Positions 1 to 8,637 of a stretch of 64,000 nt of DNA are shown here, in pieces. A program made the translations under genes and the position numbers. The stretch comes from Paractinoplanes pyxinae. GTDB lineage: Bacteria > Actinomycetota > Actinomycetes > Mycobacteriales > Micromonosporaceae. Location of the stretch: positions 186,001 through 250,000 of the forward strand of contig NZ_JAPNTZ010000006.1 in assembly GCF_026626335.1 (NCBI RefSeq), in the 5' to 3' direction. Every line of letters starts with the position of its first letter. The stretch's first letter is position 1. A model generated the notes under the pieces. That model saw only the letters and a program-made list of their open reading frames with translations. It had not been told where the DNA came from and did not search any database.

Positions 1-2
1 GC

Positions 3-1010
3 CGCGCCCCGCTCCTGGCCGGCGTCGGGGTCCACGTCCTGGCCTCGGTCCTGTGCGTCATCGCTCCCAACCTCGCCGTCCTCGGCACCCTGCGCGTGCT
101 GCAGGGTCTGGGCGCCGCGGCCGCCGCGGTGGTCGCGATGGCGATCGTGCGCGACCTCTACACCGGGTTCGCCGCGGCCAAGCTGCTGTCCCGGCTGATG
201 CTCGTCATCGGCGTGGCCCCGATCCTCGCGCCGACCATCGGCGGCACCGTGCTGCACTGGACGTCCTGGCGCGGCGTCTTCGTGGTGCTCACCGTGGTCG
301 CCGTCGCGATCCTGGCCGCCACCGCGCTGTTCCTGCCCGAGACGCTGCCCGCCGAGCGGCGGCGCAACGGCGGCGTGATGGGGACGCTGCGTGATTACGG
401 CACGCTCTTCACCGACCGTACGTACGTCGGGCTGATCGTGGTCGCCGCGCTGGCCTTCTCTGCCCTGTTCGCCTATGTCAGCGGCTCCTCCTTCGTGTTC
501 CAGGAGGAGTACGGGATGACCGAGCAGCAGTTCGCGTACGTGTTCGCCGGCGGCGCGATCGGCCTGATCGGCGCCACCCAGCTCAACGTGCGCCTGCTCC
601 GCCGCTGGGCGCCGGCCCAGATCCTGGGCTTCGCGCTGATCGCCGGCGCCGTCTCCGGCGTCCTGCTGCTCGTCACCGCCACCACCGGCTTCGGCGGGCT
701 GGCCGGCATCCTCGTCCCGCTGTGGCTGGTGCTGGCCACCGTCGGCCTGGCCATGCCGAACGCGCCCGCGCTGGCCCTGTCCCGGCACGGCGAGGCCGCC
801 GGAACCGCGGCCGCCCTGCTCGGGGCCGTGCAGTTCGGCGTCGGCGCGCTGGCCGCCCCGCTGGTCGGTGTGCTCGGCAACAGCTCGACCGCCATGGCGA
901 TCGTGGTCGCGGGCGGCATGGCCGGCGCGGTCGTGGTGCTGTGGGGCGTCGTCCGGCCCAGCCGGCTGCCGGCCGAGACCGGCGAGCCCGTGATGGCCGT
1001 CGCACACTGA
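3..1010 (+). CDS. MFS drug-resistance transporter, Bcr/CflA type (5' end outside window)
   Basis: The frame is open from the window edge, so the N-terminus is missing. The visible part, about 335 residues, is a run of hydrophobic segments separated by short basic loops. The stretch RVLQGLGAAAAAVVAMAIVR followed by a proline-rich APILAPTIGG segment is characteristic of the Bcr/CflA subfamily of 12-helix proton-driven exporters. It is expected to extrude small molecules or drugs at the plasma membrane; the substrate cannot be read from sequence. The gene ends 55 bases before the PrsW-like gene, on the same strand, and could be co-transcribed with it. Confidence 0.85.
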   Translation, partial: RAPLLAGVGVHVLASVLCVIAPNLAVLGTLRVLQGLGAAAAAVVAMAIVRDLYTGFAAAKLLSRLMLVIGVAPILAPTIGGTVLHWTSWRGVFVVLTVVAVAILAATALFLPETLPAERRRNGGVMGTLRDYGTLFTDRTYVGLIVVAALAFSALFAYVSGSSFVFQEEYGMTEQQFAYVFAGGAIGLIGATQLNVRLLRRWAPAQILGFALIAGAVSGVLLLVTATTGFGGLAGILVPLWLVLATVGLAMPNAPALALSRHGEAAGTAAALLGAVQFGVGALAAPLVGVLGNSSTAMAIVVAGGMAGAVVVLWGVVRPSRLPAETGEPVMAVAH

Positions 1011-1065
1011 GCGACGCGCGTCGCATTACCGTGAGTCGATCCCACCGGCCGGGTAGCAGAGCGCC

Positions 1066-1875
1066 ATGCGCGATCACACCCGCCGGTGGGCCTGGCTCGG
1101 CGTCCTGGTCACCGGACTCGTTCTGTACGCCGTGGTGCTGTGGACCCTGGTCCACACGCAGAACCCCAACTTCGTACCGGCGCTGATCCTGCTCGGCGCG
1201 ACGGTCGTCCCCCTCTCGTTCCTCACCTTCGCCCAGGCCCGCACCGGCCGCTGGCAGGTGCCGACCTCGGCCCTGGTGATCTCCGCGTTCTTCGGCGGGG
1301 TGATCGGCATCGTGGTGGCGGGCACCCTCGAGTACGACACGTTGCGCGGCCTCGGCGTGCTGCCCATGGTGTTCGTCGCGGTCATCGAGGAGTCGGCCAA
1401 GCTCATCGTGCCGCTGATCCTGCTGCTCACGATCATGCGGCGGCACGAACGCCGGCTGCCGTCGGACGGCCTGATCATCGGGGTCGCGTCGGGTCTGGGC
1501 TTCGCGGCCCTCGAGACCATGGGGTACGCCTTCACGGCGCTGCTCGCCTCGGACGGCAACATCGGCAGCGTCGAGCAGACCCTGTTCGTGCGCGGCCTGA
1601 CCTCACCGGCCGGGCACACCGCGTGGACCGGGCTGACCGCCGGCGCGCTGTGGGCCCTGATCGCCGCGCCCAGTGCCCGCCGGGTGCTGGCCTTCATCGG
1701 CACCTTCGCCGGCGCGGTCGTCCTGCACACCTGCTGGGACACGTTCGGCGCGCCGATCCCGTACCTGATCCTGGCCGCCATCAGCCTGGGCTGGCTGTTC
1801 CTGGCCCTGCGCCACTACCGCTCCTTCGCCGAGCACTCCCCCGTGGCGCTGTCCATGCGGCCCCTCACGATTTAG
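1066..1875 (+). CDS. PrsW family intramembrane metalloprotease
   Basis: This 269-residue protein is almost entirely membrane helices, about eight. The family's presumed zinc/catalytic residues are all visible: Glu-Glu at 108-109 (VIEESAK), His184 in SPAGHTAW and His221 in VLHTCWD, each inside or beside a hydrophobic segment. PrsW-type proteases cleave membrane substrates such as anti-sigma factors; the substrate here is unknown and no anti-sigma gene lies nearby. The ATG at 1066 is preceded by TAGCAG six bases upstream, near the leaderless pattern seen at other genes in the window. Confidence 0.8.
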   Translation: MRDHTRRWAWLGVLVTGLVLYAVVLWTLVHTQNPNFVPALILLGATVVPLSFLTFAQARTGRWQVPTSALVISAFFGGVIGIVVAGTLEYDTLRGLGVLPMVFVAVIEESAKLIVPLILLLTIMRRHERRLPSDGLIIGVASGLGFAALETMGYAFTALLASDGNIGSVEQTLFVRGLTSPAGHTAWTGLTAGALWALIAAPSARRVLAFIGTFAGAVVLHTCWDTFGAPIPYLILAAISLGWLFLALRHYRSFAEHSPVALSMRPLTI

Positions 1876-1885
1876 ATCTTTTCGC

Positions 1886-1891
1886 TAGCCT
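1886..1891 (+). promoter_or_regulatory. Probable -10 box of a leaderless transcript
   Basis: TAGCCT stands exactly six bases before the ATG at 1898. With a start point about seven bases after the -10 box, the mRNA would begin at the start codon. There is no Shine-Dalgarno sequence in between. Confidence 0.5.
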
Positions 1892-1897
1892 CGCGGG

Positions 1898-2800
1898 ATG
1901 CGCAGTCCCACCCAGCCGTTGATCGGCGTCGATGACATCGCCGGGATCGTCCAGGACGGTCTCGGCGTCGGCGTGACCGGGGCGTCGGAGCTGAGCGGGG
2001 GCGGGTTCGCCGCGGTCTGGCGAGCTTCGCTCACCGACGGGCGCGAGGTGGTGGTCAAGGTGGGGCCGCCGGCGTCGGCTCGCCTTCTCGCGTACGAGAG
2101 AAGCCTGATCCCGGCCGAGGCGGAGTACTACACCCTCGTACGCGGAAAAGCCCCGGTGCCGTCGGTGCTCACCCACAGCGACAACTGGATCATCTCGTCG
2201 CTGCTGCCCGGGGAACCGCTGACGGCGGTCGAGTCGGAACAGGCCCGGCGCGAACTGGGAGCAGCCGTCGCCCGCGTGCACACGATCACCGGGCCGTTGT
2301 TCGGCTACACCGGCGACCGGCCGTCCGGCGACGACTGGCCGACCGCCTTCGACGCCATGATCGAGTCGCTGCGGGCCGACGCCGCCGAGTGGAAGGTGCC
2401 GCTGCCCCCGCTGGACGGCGTGGTCGGCCGGCACCGGGCGCTGCTGGCCACGGTCACCCGCCCGGCGCTGCTGCACTTCGATCTGTGGGACGGCAACGTG
2501 CTGGTCGCCCCGGACGGGTCGCTCAGCGGCCTGGTCGACGGCGAGCGTTATCTGTACGGCGATCCGCTGCTCGACTTCGTGTCGCCCGCCCTGTTCCGGC
2601 GCATCGACGAGTCGCACCCGTTCGTGCGGGGCTACGGCGCCGGGCCGTTCACGCCGGACGAGCTCACCCGCCTCGCCCTGTATCGGGTGCACCTCTACGT
2701 CCTGATGCTGGCCGAGGGGCCGAGCCGGGGCATCGCGCTCGACGCCGACCGGCAGAAGCTGGTGACCCGGCTGCTCGAGGCCGAACTGGCGGACCTCTGA
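1898..2800 (+). CDS. Aminoglycoside phosphotransferase / fructosamine kinase-like protein
   Basis: This 300-residue protein has a protein-kinase-like fold of the APH family. A glycine-rich N-terminal region (ELSGGGFAAVWRA) is followed by a VVVKVGP lysine strand. The catalytic loop LLHFDLWDGNVLV lies near residues 190-202 (His-x-Asp...Asn), and a metal-binding LVDGERYLYGDP segment follows. The HFDLWDGN form is closer to fructosamine-3-kinase and homoserine kinase-like members than to true antibiotic kinases. It probably phosphorylates a small sugar or amino substrate with ATP. Its TGA stop overlaps the next ATG by one base, so it is coupled to the acetyltransferase downstream. Confidence 0.75.
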   Translation: MRSPTQPLIGVDDIAGIVQDGLGVGVTGASELSGGGFAAVWRASLTDGREVVVKVGPPASARLLAYERSLIPAEAEYYTLVRGKAPVPSVLTHSDNWIISSLLPGEPLTAVESEQARRELGAAVARVHTITGPLFGYTGDRPSGDDWPTAFDAMIESLRADAAEWKVPLPPLDGVVGRHRALLATVTRPALLHFDLWDGNVLVAPDGSLSGLVDGERYLYGDPLLDFVSPALFRRIDESHPFVRGYGAGPFTPDELTRLALYRVHLYVLMLAEGPSRGIALDADRQKLVTRLLEAELADL

Positions 2801-3219
2801 TGCGGATCGCCTGGGCCGCGGACGCCGCCGAGGTGGCCCCGCTCTTCGACGAGTACCGGGTGCACTACGGCCAGGAAGCCTCAGCTGCCACTCCGGCTTG
2901 GCTGGCCGACCAGATCACGTCCGGCCGCCTGGCGGTGGCCACCGCCGGGGAGCACGGGTTCATCACCGTCGCGGTGCTGCCGGCCTCGCTGACGCTGGGC
3001 GAGTTCTGGTTCGTCCGCGACCTGTTCGTCCCTCCGCGCTTCCGCCGCCGCGGCGTGGCGCGCGCGTTGCTGACGCACGTCGTCGAGGCCGCCCGTGCGG
3101 CCGGCGCCCGCCGCGTCTCGCTGCAGACCGAGACCGGCAACGCTTCGGCGCTCGCCCTCTACGCCTCGGCCGGCTTCCGCCCGGTCGACGGCCTGGAAAT
3201 GCTCAGCCTGGCACTGTGA
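2800..3219 (+). CDS. GNAT family N-acetyltransferase
   Basis: This 139-residue protein shows the GNAT order. A beta strand ends in FWFVRDLFVPPRFRRRGVAR, which carries the acetyl-CoA pyrophosphate loop (RxxGxA type, here RRRGVAR). An amphipathic helix follows, and then motif B near QTETGNASALALYASAGF. It transfers acetyl from acetyl-CoA to an amine; the substrate is unknown. The start codon shares its A with the stop codon of the kinase-like gene, so the pair is translationally coupled. A kinase plus acetyltransferase pair suggests small-molecule modification, but that is only inference. Confidence 0.8.
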   Translation: MRIAWAADAAEVAPLFDEYRVHYGQEASAATPAWLADQITSGRLAVATAGEHGFITVAVLPASLTLGEFWFVRDLFVPPRFRRRGVARALLTHVVEAARAAGARRVSLQTETGNASALALYASAGFRPVDGLEMLSLAL

Positions 3220-4051
3220 GCGGTCCCGTCACCAGGGCGAGACGCAGCTTCGTCTCGTCCTCGGTGCCGGCGGCGGCCGTCAGGATCACCATCTTCAGCT
3301 CGGCGTCGCCGTCGGTGAGAACATCGCAGTCGACAGCGATCGGGCCCACGGCCGGATGTTCCACGATCTTGTGATCCTCACGGTGGGTGCCGACCGCGGC
3401 CGAGGCCCAAAGCTCGGCGAAGCGCGGGTTGCCCCCGACGAGATCGCGGATCAGCGTCGTCAGCCGGCGGTGGCCCGGGAAACGGCCGGTGGCCCGGCGC
3501 AGGTCGGAAACGATGGCCGCCTCGGTCTGCTCGCGGGCCAGGGACGTCACCGCCCAGTGCGACAGGCGCGGCTCGTGGCCGTCCACCGGAAAGCTGTCCC
3601 GCGCGAAGTTGCGCAGCGGCGGCGGCACGGTCGACGGGTCGCCCAGCAGGGCCGACCAGCCCCGGTTCCACGAGATCAGCTGCCAGTCGGCGGCGAACAC
3701 GGCGACGGCGGCGGTGTCGCCGAGCCGGCTCATCACCCGCTGCAGACCCGGCGGAACGTGGTCGGAGAGGTCGGCCGGCGGGGCGTGCCCGGCCAGCCGA
3801 TACAAGTGGTCGCGTTCGGCCCCGGTGAGCTGCAGTGCCCGCGCCAGCGCGGCCACCACCTGGGCGGACGGCGTGGCGAAGCGGCCCTGTTCCAGCCGTA
3901 CGACGTAATCGACCGACAGCCCGGCCAGGTCGGCCACTTCTTCCCGGCGCAACCCGGCCGCCCGCCGCCCGTGACCGTGGGGCAGCCCGGCCGCGGCCGG
4001 GGTGAGACGGTCACGCCAGGCTCGAAGCGCCGCGCCGAGTTCGGTGGTCAT
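3203..4051 (-). CDS. XRE-type regulator with MmyB-like ligand domain
   Basis: The N-terminal 80 residues form a helix-turn-helix: LRREEVADLAGLSVDYVVRLEQGR, with a downstream leucine-rich helix. Residues from about 100 onward carry the PAS-like MmyB domain signature (VFAADWQLISWNRGWSALLGDP). Proteins of this type repress neighbouring oxidoreductase genes and may bind a fatty acid or similar ligand. I chose the ATG at 4051 (MTTELGAAL) because upstream codons are atypical. The gene runs divergently from the SDR gene, with only 86 bases between the starts and a strong palindrome there. Its 3' end overlaps the acetyltransferase gene by 17 bases, convergently. Confidence 0.85.
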   Translation of the reverse strand: MTTELGAALRAWRDRLTPAAAGLPHGHGRRAAGLRREEVADLAGLSVDYVVRLEQGRFATPSAQVVAALARALQLTGAERDHLYRLAGHAPPADLSDHVPPGLQRVMSRLGDTAAVAVFAADWQLISWNRGWSALLGDPSTVPPPLRNFARDSFPVDGHEPRLSHWAVTSLAREQTEAAIVSDLRRATGRFPGHRRLTTLIRDLVGGNPRFAELWASAAVGTHREDHKIVEHPAVGPIAVDCDVLTDGDAELKMVILTAAAGTEDETKLRLALVTGPLTVPG

Positions 4052-4099
4052 GCCCCGATTGTGGCGCGGTTCCGGCCGCTGAGGGTGGTAGCGCTCTTC

Positions 4100-4129
4100 C
4101 CTGGATGAGCGCCCCGGCGCCATCCCAGG
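4100..4129. promoter_or_regulatory. Candidate operator palindrome between regulator and SDR
   Basis: The arms CCTGGATG and CATCCcAGG (one extra C) enclose a second perfect inverted repeat, GCGCC-cc-GGCGC. The whole forms a 30-bp dyad in the middle of the 86-bp divergent intergenic region. It overlaps the probable -10 box of the SDR gene (CAGGAT, 4126-4131, six bases before its ATG). A regulator bound here would block both promoters, which suits the adjacent MmyB-type protein. Confidence 0.55.
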
Positions 4130-4137
4130 ATGGGCGC

Positions 4138-4836
4138 ATGACGATCACCTTCATCACCGGCGCCAACAAGGGCCTGGGTTACGAGACTGCTCGCCGCCTC
4201 GCCGAGCGCGGCCACACCGTACTGCTGGGAGCCCGCGACACCGTCCAGGGCGAGGCCGCCGCCGAGAAGCTGGGCGTGCGCTTCGTCCCGATCGACGTCA
4301 CCGACGACGCCTCGGTGGCCGCGGCCGCCGCCGACGTCGAAAGCCGCGAGGGCAGCATCGACGTACTGATCAACAACGCCGGCATCCACGGCCCGGCCGG
4401 CGACCCGAGCGACCTGACCGGCGACGACGTGCTGGGCGTGCTCGACGTCAACGTGGCCGGGGTCGTGCGGACCACGACGGCTTTCCTGCCGCTGCTGCGC
4501 CGCTCGGCCGACCCGGTGATCATCAACGTCAGCAGCGCGATGGGTTCACTGGCGGCGACGCACGACCCGGCCCGCCCCGAATCCGGCGTGATCGCCCCCG
4601 CGTACACGGCGTCGAAGGCCGCCCTGACCATGCTGACCACCCAGTACGCCAAGGCGCTGCCCGGCATCCGCGTCAACGCGGCCGACCCCGGCTACACCGC
4701 GACCGACCTCAACGCCCACACCGGCCCGCAGACCGTCACCGAAGGCACGGACGCCGTGGTGTCCCTGGCCACCGAGGGCCCCGGCCACGCCTCCGGCCGT
4801 TTCGTCGACCGCGAGGGCGAGATCGCCTGGTCCTGA
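4138..4836 (+). CDS. Short-chain dehydrogenase/reductase (SDR)
   Basis: This 232-residue classical SDR has the NAD(P)-binding motif TGANKGLG at the N-terminus, the INNAGI motif near residue 78 and a catalytic Ser in VINVSSAMGSL. The Tyr and Lys of YTASKAAL are present, as is the PGYTATDLN loop. It should reduce or oxidise a carbonyl/alcohol with NADPH or NADH in the cytoplasm. The substrate is unknown. It is divergent from an MmyB-type regulator, the usual arrangement in which the regulator controls the SDR gene. Confidence 0.88.
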   Translation: MTITFITGANKGLGYETARRLAERGHTVLLGARDTVQGEAAAEKLGVRFVPIDVTDDASVAAAAADVESREGSIDVLINNAGIHGPAGDPSDLTGDDVLGVLDVNVAGVVRTTTAFLPLLRRSADPVIINVSSAMGSLAATHDPARPESGVIAPAYTASKAALTMLTTQYAKALPGIRVNAADPGYTATDLNAHTGPQTVTEGTDAVVSLATEGPGHASGRFVDREGEIAWS

Positions 4837-4852
4837 CCTGTGAACTCGCTGT

Positions 4853-4868
4853 GGTTCGGCCCCGAACC
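4853..4868. repeat. Short perfect inverted repeat after the SDR gene
   Basis: GGTTCGG and CCGAACC are separated by two bases, 17 bases after the SDR stop codon. No T-run follows. It could be a weak terminator or a protein site ahead of the small gene at 4933. Confidence 0.35.
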
Positions 4869-4932
4869 GGCTTCGAGGCGGCGCCGGCCGGGTATTCCTG
4901 GAGACCCCGCAACCCGAGGAGGAACCACCACC

Positions 4933-5085
4933 ATGGCGAAGCTTGCCCAGCGAGTTCAGGCTTTCCTACGCAGCCCGCAGGGTCAGCGGCTGGTCGACCA
5001 GGGCCGCCGCCAGTTGGCCAAGCCCGAGAACCAGCGCCGCCTGCGCAGCCTCTTCACCCGCCTGCAGAACAAGCGCCGCTACTGA
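4933..5085 (+). CDS. Small basic conserved-type protein (50 aa)
   Basis: This very short gene has a strong AGGAGG ribosome-binding site at 4917-4922, ten bases before the ATG. The product is rich in Arg, Gln and Lys (RSPQGQRLVDQGRRQLAKPE...) and is predicted to be helical. I recognise no domain. The excellent RBS and the consistent third-position GC suggest a real gene. Proteins of this look occur widely in actinomycetes without known function. Confidence 0.6.
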   Translation: MAKLAQRVQAFLRSPQGQRLVDQGRRQLAKPENQRRLRSLFTRLQNKRRY

Positions 5086-5172
5086 CGCAGCGGGTCGCCG
5101 CGCAGTGCCGTGGCGTAAAAGGTGGGTTCTACGACGTTGCTGCCGTCGCCGCCGGGGCGCAGGCTGATCGGC

Positions 5173-6096
5173 ATGGCCGGCCGCGACGTTGTGCTCCTGC
5201 TGTACCCGGGTGTGCAGAGTCTTGACGTGACGGGGCCGCTGGAAGTGTTCGCCGGCGCGTCATACCAAGTGACGACGGCGGCTCCCGGCGGCACGGCCGT
5301 TCGCGCCTCGAGCGGCCTCACCCTCATCCCCGACGTGGATCTGTCGGGCGTGGGGGCGCCGGACACGGTGGTGGTGCCGGGCGGCGAGGGCACCCGCGAC
5401 CTCGACCCGGCGGTTGTCGACTGGCTGCGGGTACACGGTTCGCGGGCGCGGCGGACCGTGTCGGTCTGCACCGGAGCGTTCCTGCTGGCCGAGGCCGGAC
5501 TGCTGGCCGGGCGCCGGGCCACCACCCACTGGCGGTACTGCGGCACGCTGGCCCGGCGGTATCCCGACATCCGCGTCGACCCGGAGCCGATTTTCGTCCG
5601 GGACGGCCCGATCGCCACCTCGGCCGGGGTGACCGCCGGCATCGATCTGGCACTGGCCCTGGTCGAGGAGGATCGTGGCCGCGACGTCGCGCTGGCCATC
5701 GCCCGGCACCTGGTGATGTTCCTGCGCCGCCCGGCCAACCAGACGCAGTTCAGCGCCCAGCTCTCGGCCCAGCTGGCCGACCGTCCCGGCCTGCGCGAGG
5801 TGCAGCGGTGGATCGCCGACAACCCGCAGGCCGACCTCAGTGTCGCGGAGCTCGCTCGGCGGGCGAGCCTGTCCCCTCGGCAGTTCGCCCGGGCGTTCAC
5901 GGCTGAGGTCGGCGAGTCCCCGGGCCGCTACGTCGATCGCGTACGGCTGGAGGCGGCCCGCCGCCTGCTGGAGGAAGGCGACGACACCGTCGACCGGATC
6001 GCCGGGCGCTGCGGCTACGGCACGAGCGAGGCGCTGCGGCGGGCCTTCGTCCGCGTGCTCGGGGTTCCGCCCGGCGAATACCGGCGCCGTTTCTGA
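5173..6096 (+). CDS. GlxA-like transcriptional regulator (DJ-1/PfpI + AraC HTH)
   Basis: The N-terminal half (about residues 1-190) is a DJ-1/PfpI glutamine-amidotransferase-like domain. It has the nucleophile elbow VSVCTGAFLLAEAGLL and a GRRATTHWR segment. The C-terminal third is an AraC-type double helix-turn-helix (LSVAELARRASLSPRQFARAF...GYGTSEALRRAFVRVLGVPPGEYRRRF). I start it at MAGRDVVLLL (5173) because upstream residues are atypical and CAGGCT lies seven bases before this ATG. It probably activates or represses the adjacent PfpI gene, which begins 12 bases after its stop. Confidence 0.88.
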   Translation: MAGRDVVLLLYPGVQSLDVTGPLEVFAGASYQVTTAAPGGTAVRASSGLTLIPDVDLSGVGAPDTVVVPGGEGTRDLDPAVVDWLRVHGSRARRTVSVCTGAFLLAEAGLLAGRRATTHWRYCGTLARRYPDIRVDPEPIFVRDGPIATSAGVTAGIDLALALVEEDRGRDVALAIARHLVMFLRRPANQTQFSAQLSAQLADRPGLREVQRWIADNPQADLSVAELARRASLSPRQFARAFTAEVGESPGRYVDRVRLEAARRLLEEGDDTVDRIAGRCGYGTSEALRRAFVRVLGVPPGEYRRRF

Positions 6097-6108
6097 AGGG
6101 GAGATTTG

Positions 6109-6744
6109 ATGCGGATCGCGTTCCTGCTCTTCGACCGGTTCACCGCACTCGACGTGACCGGCCCGTACGACGTCCTCAGTCACCTGCCCGGCGCCGAGAC
6201 CACCTTCGTGGCCGAACGACCCGGCCCGGTCGCCAACGAGGTCGGTTCCCTGCGCCTGTACGCCGATGCGGCCCTGGCCGACGTTCCGCGCCCGGACGTC
6301 ATAGTCGTTCCCGGCGGCCCGGGCCAGAACGCGCACATGGCGGATGGGCCCGTCCGGCGCTGGCTGCGCGCCGCCGACCAGCACAGCACCTGGACCGCCT
6401 CGGTCTGCACCGGCTCGCTCCTGCTGGCCGCGGCCGGCCTGCTGAACGGTCGCCGCGCCACCACCCATTGGCTGCGCCACGACGACCTGGTGCCGCTCGG
6501 CGCGATTCCCACCCCCGAGCGCGTCGTCTTCGACGGCAAGTACGTCACCGCGGCCGGCGTCTCGGCCGGGCTCGACCTGGCCTTCGCCCTCGCCGGCCGC
6601 ATAGCCGGCGATTTCGTCGCGCAGAGCATCCAACTGGCCCACGAGTACGATCCCCAGCCGCCCTACCGAGCCGGCAGCCCGGCCACCGCACCCCCAGCCG
6701 TCGTCGAGGCGATCCGTGCGCGCCGGGCGGCGATCGTCAATTGA
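6109..6744 (+). CDS. DJ-1/PfpI family protein
   Basis: This 211-residue single-domain protein of the ThiJ/DJ-1/PfpI superfamily has the Cys elbow ASVCTGSLLLAAAGLLNGRRA. It is the free-standing counterpart of the N-terminal half of its upstream neighbour, to which it is visibly similar (FDRFTALDVTGPYDVL versus YPGVQSLDVTGPLEVF). Members include isonitrile hydratases, glyoxalase-III-like enzymes and proteases; the exact reaction cannot be assigned. GAAGGGGAG just upstream is a good RBS. The stop overlaps the next start by four bases. Confidence 0.8.
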   Translation: MRIAFLLFDRFTALDVTGPYDVLSHLPGAETTFVAERPGPVANEVGSLRLYADAALADVPRPDVIVVPGGPGQNAHMADGPVRRWLRAADQHSTWTASVCTGSLLLAAAGLLNGRRATTHWLRHDDLVPLGAIPTPERVVFDGKYVTAAGVSAGLDLAFALAGRIAGDFVAQSIQLAHEYDPQPPYRAGSPATAPPAVVEAIRARRAAIVN

Positions 6745-7370
6745 CCGCCTTCCTCAGGGCGGCATTGGGCCCCCCGCTGCGCGCCGCTGTCCGGCTGCGG
6801 ACCGACGGCGCGGAGAACGTCCCCGGGAGCGGGCCTGTGCTGCTCGCCTCGAATCACCTGTCCATCACCGACTCCACCTTTCTGCCGCTGGCCCTCTCCC
6901 GCCCGGTCACGTTCATGGCCAAGGCCGAGTACTTCACCGGCCGGCTCACTTCGCGTTTCATGAGAGCCAGCGGCCAGGTCGCCGTGGACCGGGACAACCA
7001 GCGGGCCGCGGTTGCGTCTCTGGACGCATGCCTGCAGGTGCTGAAGGACGGCCGGATCCTCTGCATCTACCCGGAGGGCACCCGGTCCCCTGACGGTCGC
7101 TTGTACCGCGGCCGGACCGGAGTGGCGTGGCTGGCCCTGACCTCCGGCGCGCCGGTCGTCCCGGTCGCCATGTCCGGCACCGACCGGGTCCTGCCACCCG
7201 GGCGGCTCCTTCCCCGACCGGCCCGGGTCCGCGTGACCTTCGGCCGGGCGGTGGCACTCGACGGCGACCCCGCCGACGCCCGGACACGGCGGATCGCCAC
7301 CGACGCCGTCATGGACGCCATCGCCGCCATCTCCGGGCAGGACCGCGCCTCCCGGTACGCGCGGCCGTGA
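6741..7370 (+). CDS. 1-acyl-sn-glycerol-3-phosphate acyltransferase-like (PlsC family)
   Basis: The 209-residue protein has the acyltransferase HX4D motif (SNHLSITDS, near residue 39) and the PEGTRSPDG substrate-binding motif near residue 112. A GAPVVPVAMSGT strand follows, all typical of PlsC. It should acylate lysophosphatidate or a related lipid at the membrane. The start is most simply the TTG at 6741, which overlaps the previous stop as TTGA. The gene therefore ends a three-gene set with the GlxA-like regulator and the PfpI protein, although the biochemical link is unclear. Confidence 0.8.
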   Translation: MTAFLRAALGPPLRAAVRLRTDGAENVPGSGPVLLASNHLSITDSTFLPLALSRPVTFMAKAEYFTGRLTSRFMRASGQVAVDRDNQRAAVASLDACLQVLKDGRILCIYPEGTRSPDGRLYRGRTGVAWLALTSGAPVVPVAMSGTDRVLPPGRLLPRPARVRVTFGRAVALDGDPADARTRRIATDAVMDAIAAISGQDRASRYARP

Positions 7371-7375
7371 CCCGT

Positions 7376-8637
7376 TCAGGGCCAGTCGCGGTGCTGGCGG
7401 GCTATCTGGTCGGGTGACGGCTTGGGCAGCTGCGGTAGGCGCGGGGCGGGCGGCAGGCCCAGCCGCTCGCCGGCGAGGTCGATGAGGGCCTGCATGTCGT
7501 CCCGGGCCTGGCCGCGCGGCGGTGTCCCCTCGTCGCTGGCGAAGCCGGGATGCGAGCGTGACCCGGTGATGCGGAGGCGGCCGCGATGCTTGCGGAACTT
7601 GGTGGGCCTCTCGTATTCGGGGCGGCCGTAGGTGAATGCATGTCGACTTCCAGCTCGGCCAGGCCGCTGAGCTGCCACCAGGCGCGCCACTCGGCTGACT
7701 CGTTGGCTAGTTCGCCCAGGTCGACCTGGATGATCTCGTACTCGTAGTCGGCTTCCGTCAGGCGGTGCAGATTCTCGGTGTCGGAGAGCCTGATGTGCAT
7801 CCACAGTGGCTCCCGCTCGGCGTAGGTGCTGACGACCACGGCCGGCGACGCGCTCAGAGCCGCGGCCACGTCAGGGTCGTCATCGGAAGCGAGCGTGGGG
7901 ATCCCGGCGTCGACATCGAGGGTGAGCCGGCCGCGGCTGTCACGCCAGATGGTGTGCCCGCCGAAGCCGGCCGACAGACCCTCGTACGGTGTCATCTCGA
8001 CCGCCTGCGAACCGCGCCAGCGCAGCGTCCGCGCGCTGCGCGCGAACCCAGCCGAGGTGCTGAAGGCCAGCGCCGGCTCGGACACGGCGACGAGGCGGCC
8101 GTCGTCGCGGGCGCGGATCTGCACGGTGACCCGCCCGTAGCCGTCGTCGTGCAGGACGAAGACCGGGGCGGCGGTGAGCTTGCGGTCCGGGCTGACCTTT
8201 GGCGGGCCTTCCCACCGGAAGCGCAGCCGGTTGTCCAGCACATGTTGCCGCGCCTGGGCGAGCGCGGCGAGATCCCAGCCGCGGTCCTGGCCGAGCCGGA
8301 CAGCGGCCGCGTGCACGACCTCGAGCGCCAGCGCCGCCCGCACCGGGGCGGGCAGCTCGGCCACACCCGGCGGCAGGGTCACCGTTCCGCCCTCGAACCC
8401 CTCGCCGCGGTCGGTGTCGACTTCCACCAGTACGTCGTCCCGGCCTTCCTCGCGCAGGCAGAACAACCGCAGTTCGGAGTGCCGCGCCTCTATCCGGGCG
8501 GCCCGGACGGCTTCGGTGTACAGCTCGCAGACCGACCGGCTGCTCCGGGCGAACGCGTCCTCGTCGGGATGGTCCAGCCACAGCTGATCCGGATGGCCGG
8601 TCGGCGGGTAGACGTTGACCCAGCTCAACTTCGTCAT
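7376..8637 (-). pseudogene. Unknown protein, last gene of the molybdate operon, interrupted by an apparent frameshift
   Basis: The frame begins at ATG 8637 (MTKLSWVNVYPPTG) and runs with convincing codon usage to about 7642 (WQLSGLAELEVD). It then degenerates into low-quality proline/serine sequence. Convincing coding resumes in another frame (HAFTYGRPEYERPTKFRK...) and ends at the TGA at 7376. One missing base near 7638-7645 would restore a product of about 420 residues. I recognise no domain. The start overlaps the stop of the upstream acetyltransferase gene as ATGA. It may be a real mutation or a sequence error; no slippery heptamer is present. Confidence 0.6.

Noticed and set aside
7638-7645. 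Programmed ribosomal frameshift
   Set aside because: No slippery heptamer, downstream pseudoknot or SD-like stimulator is visible; a simple indel is more likely.
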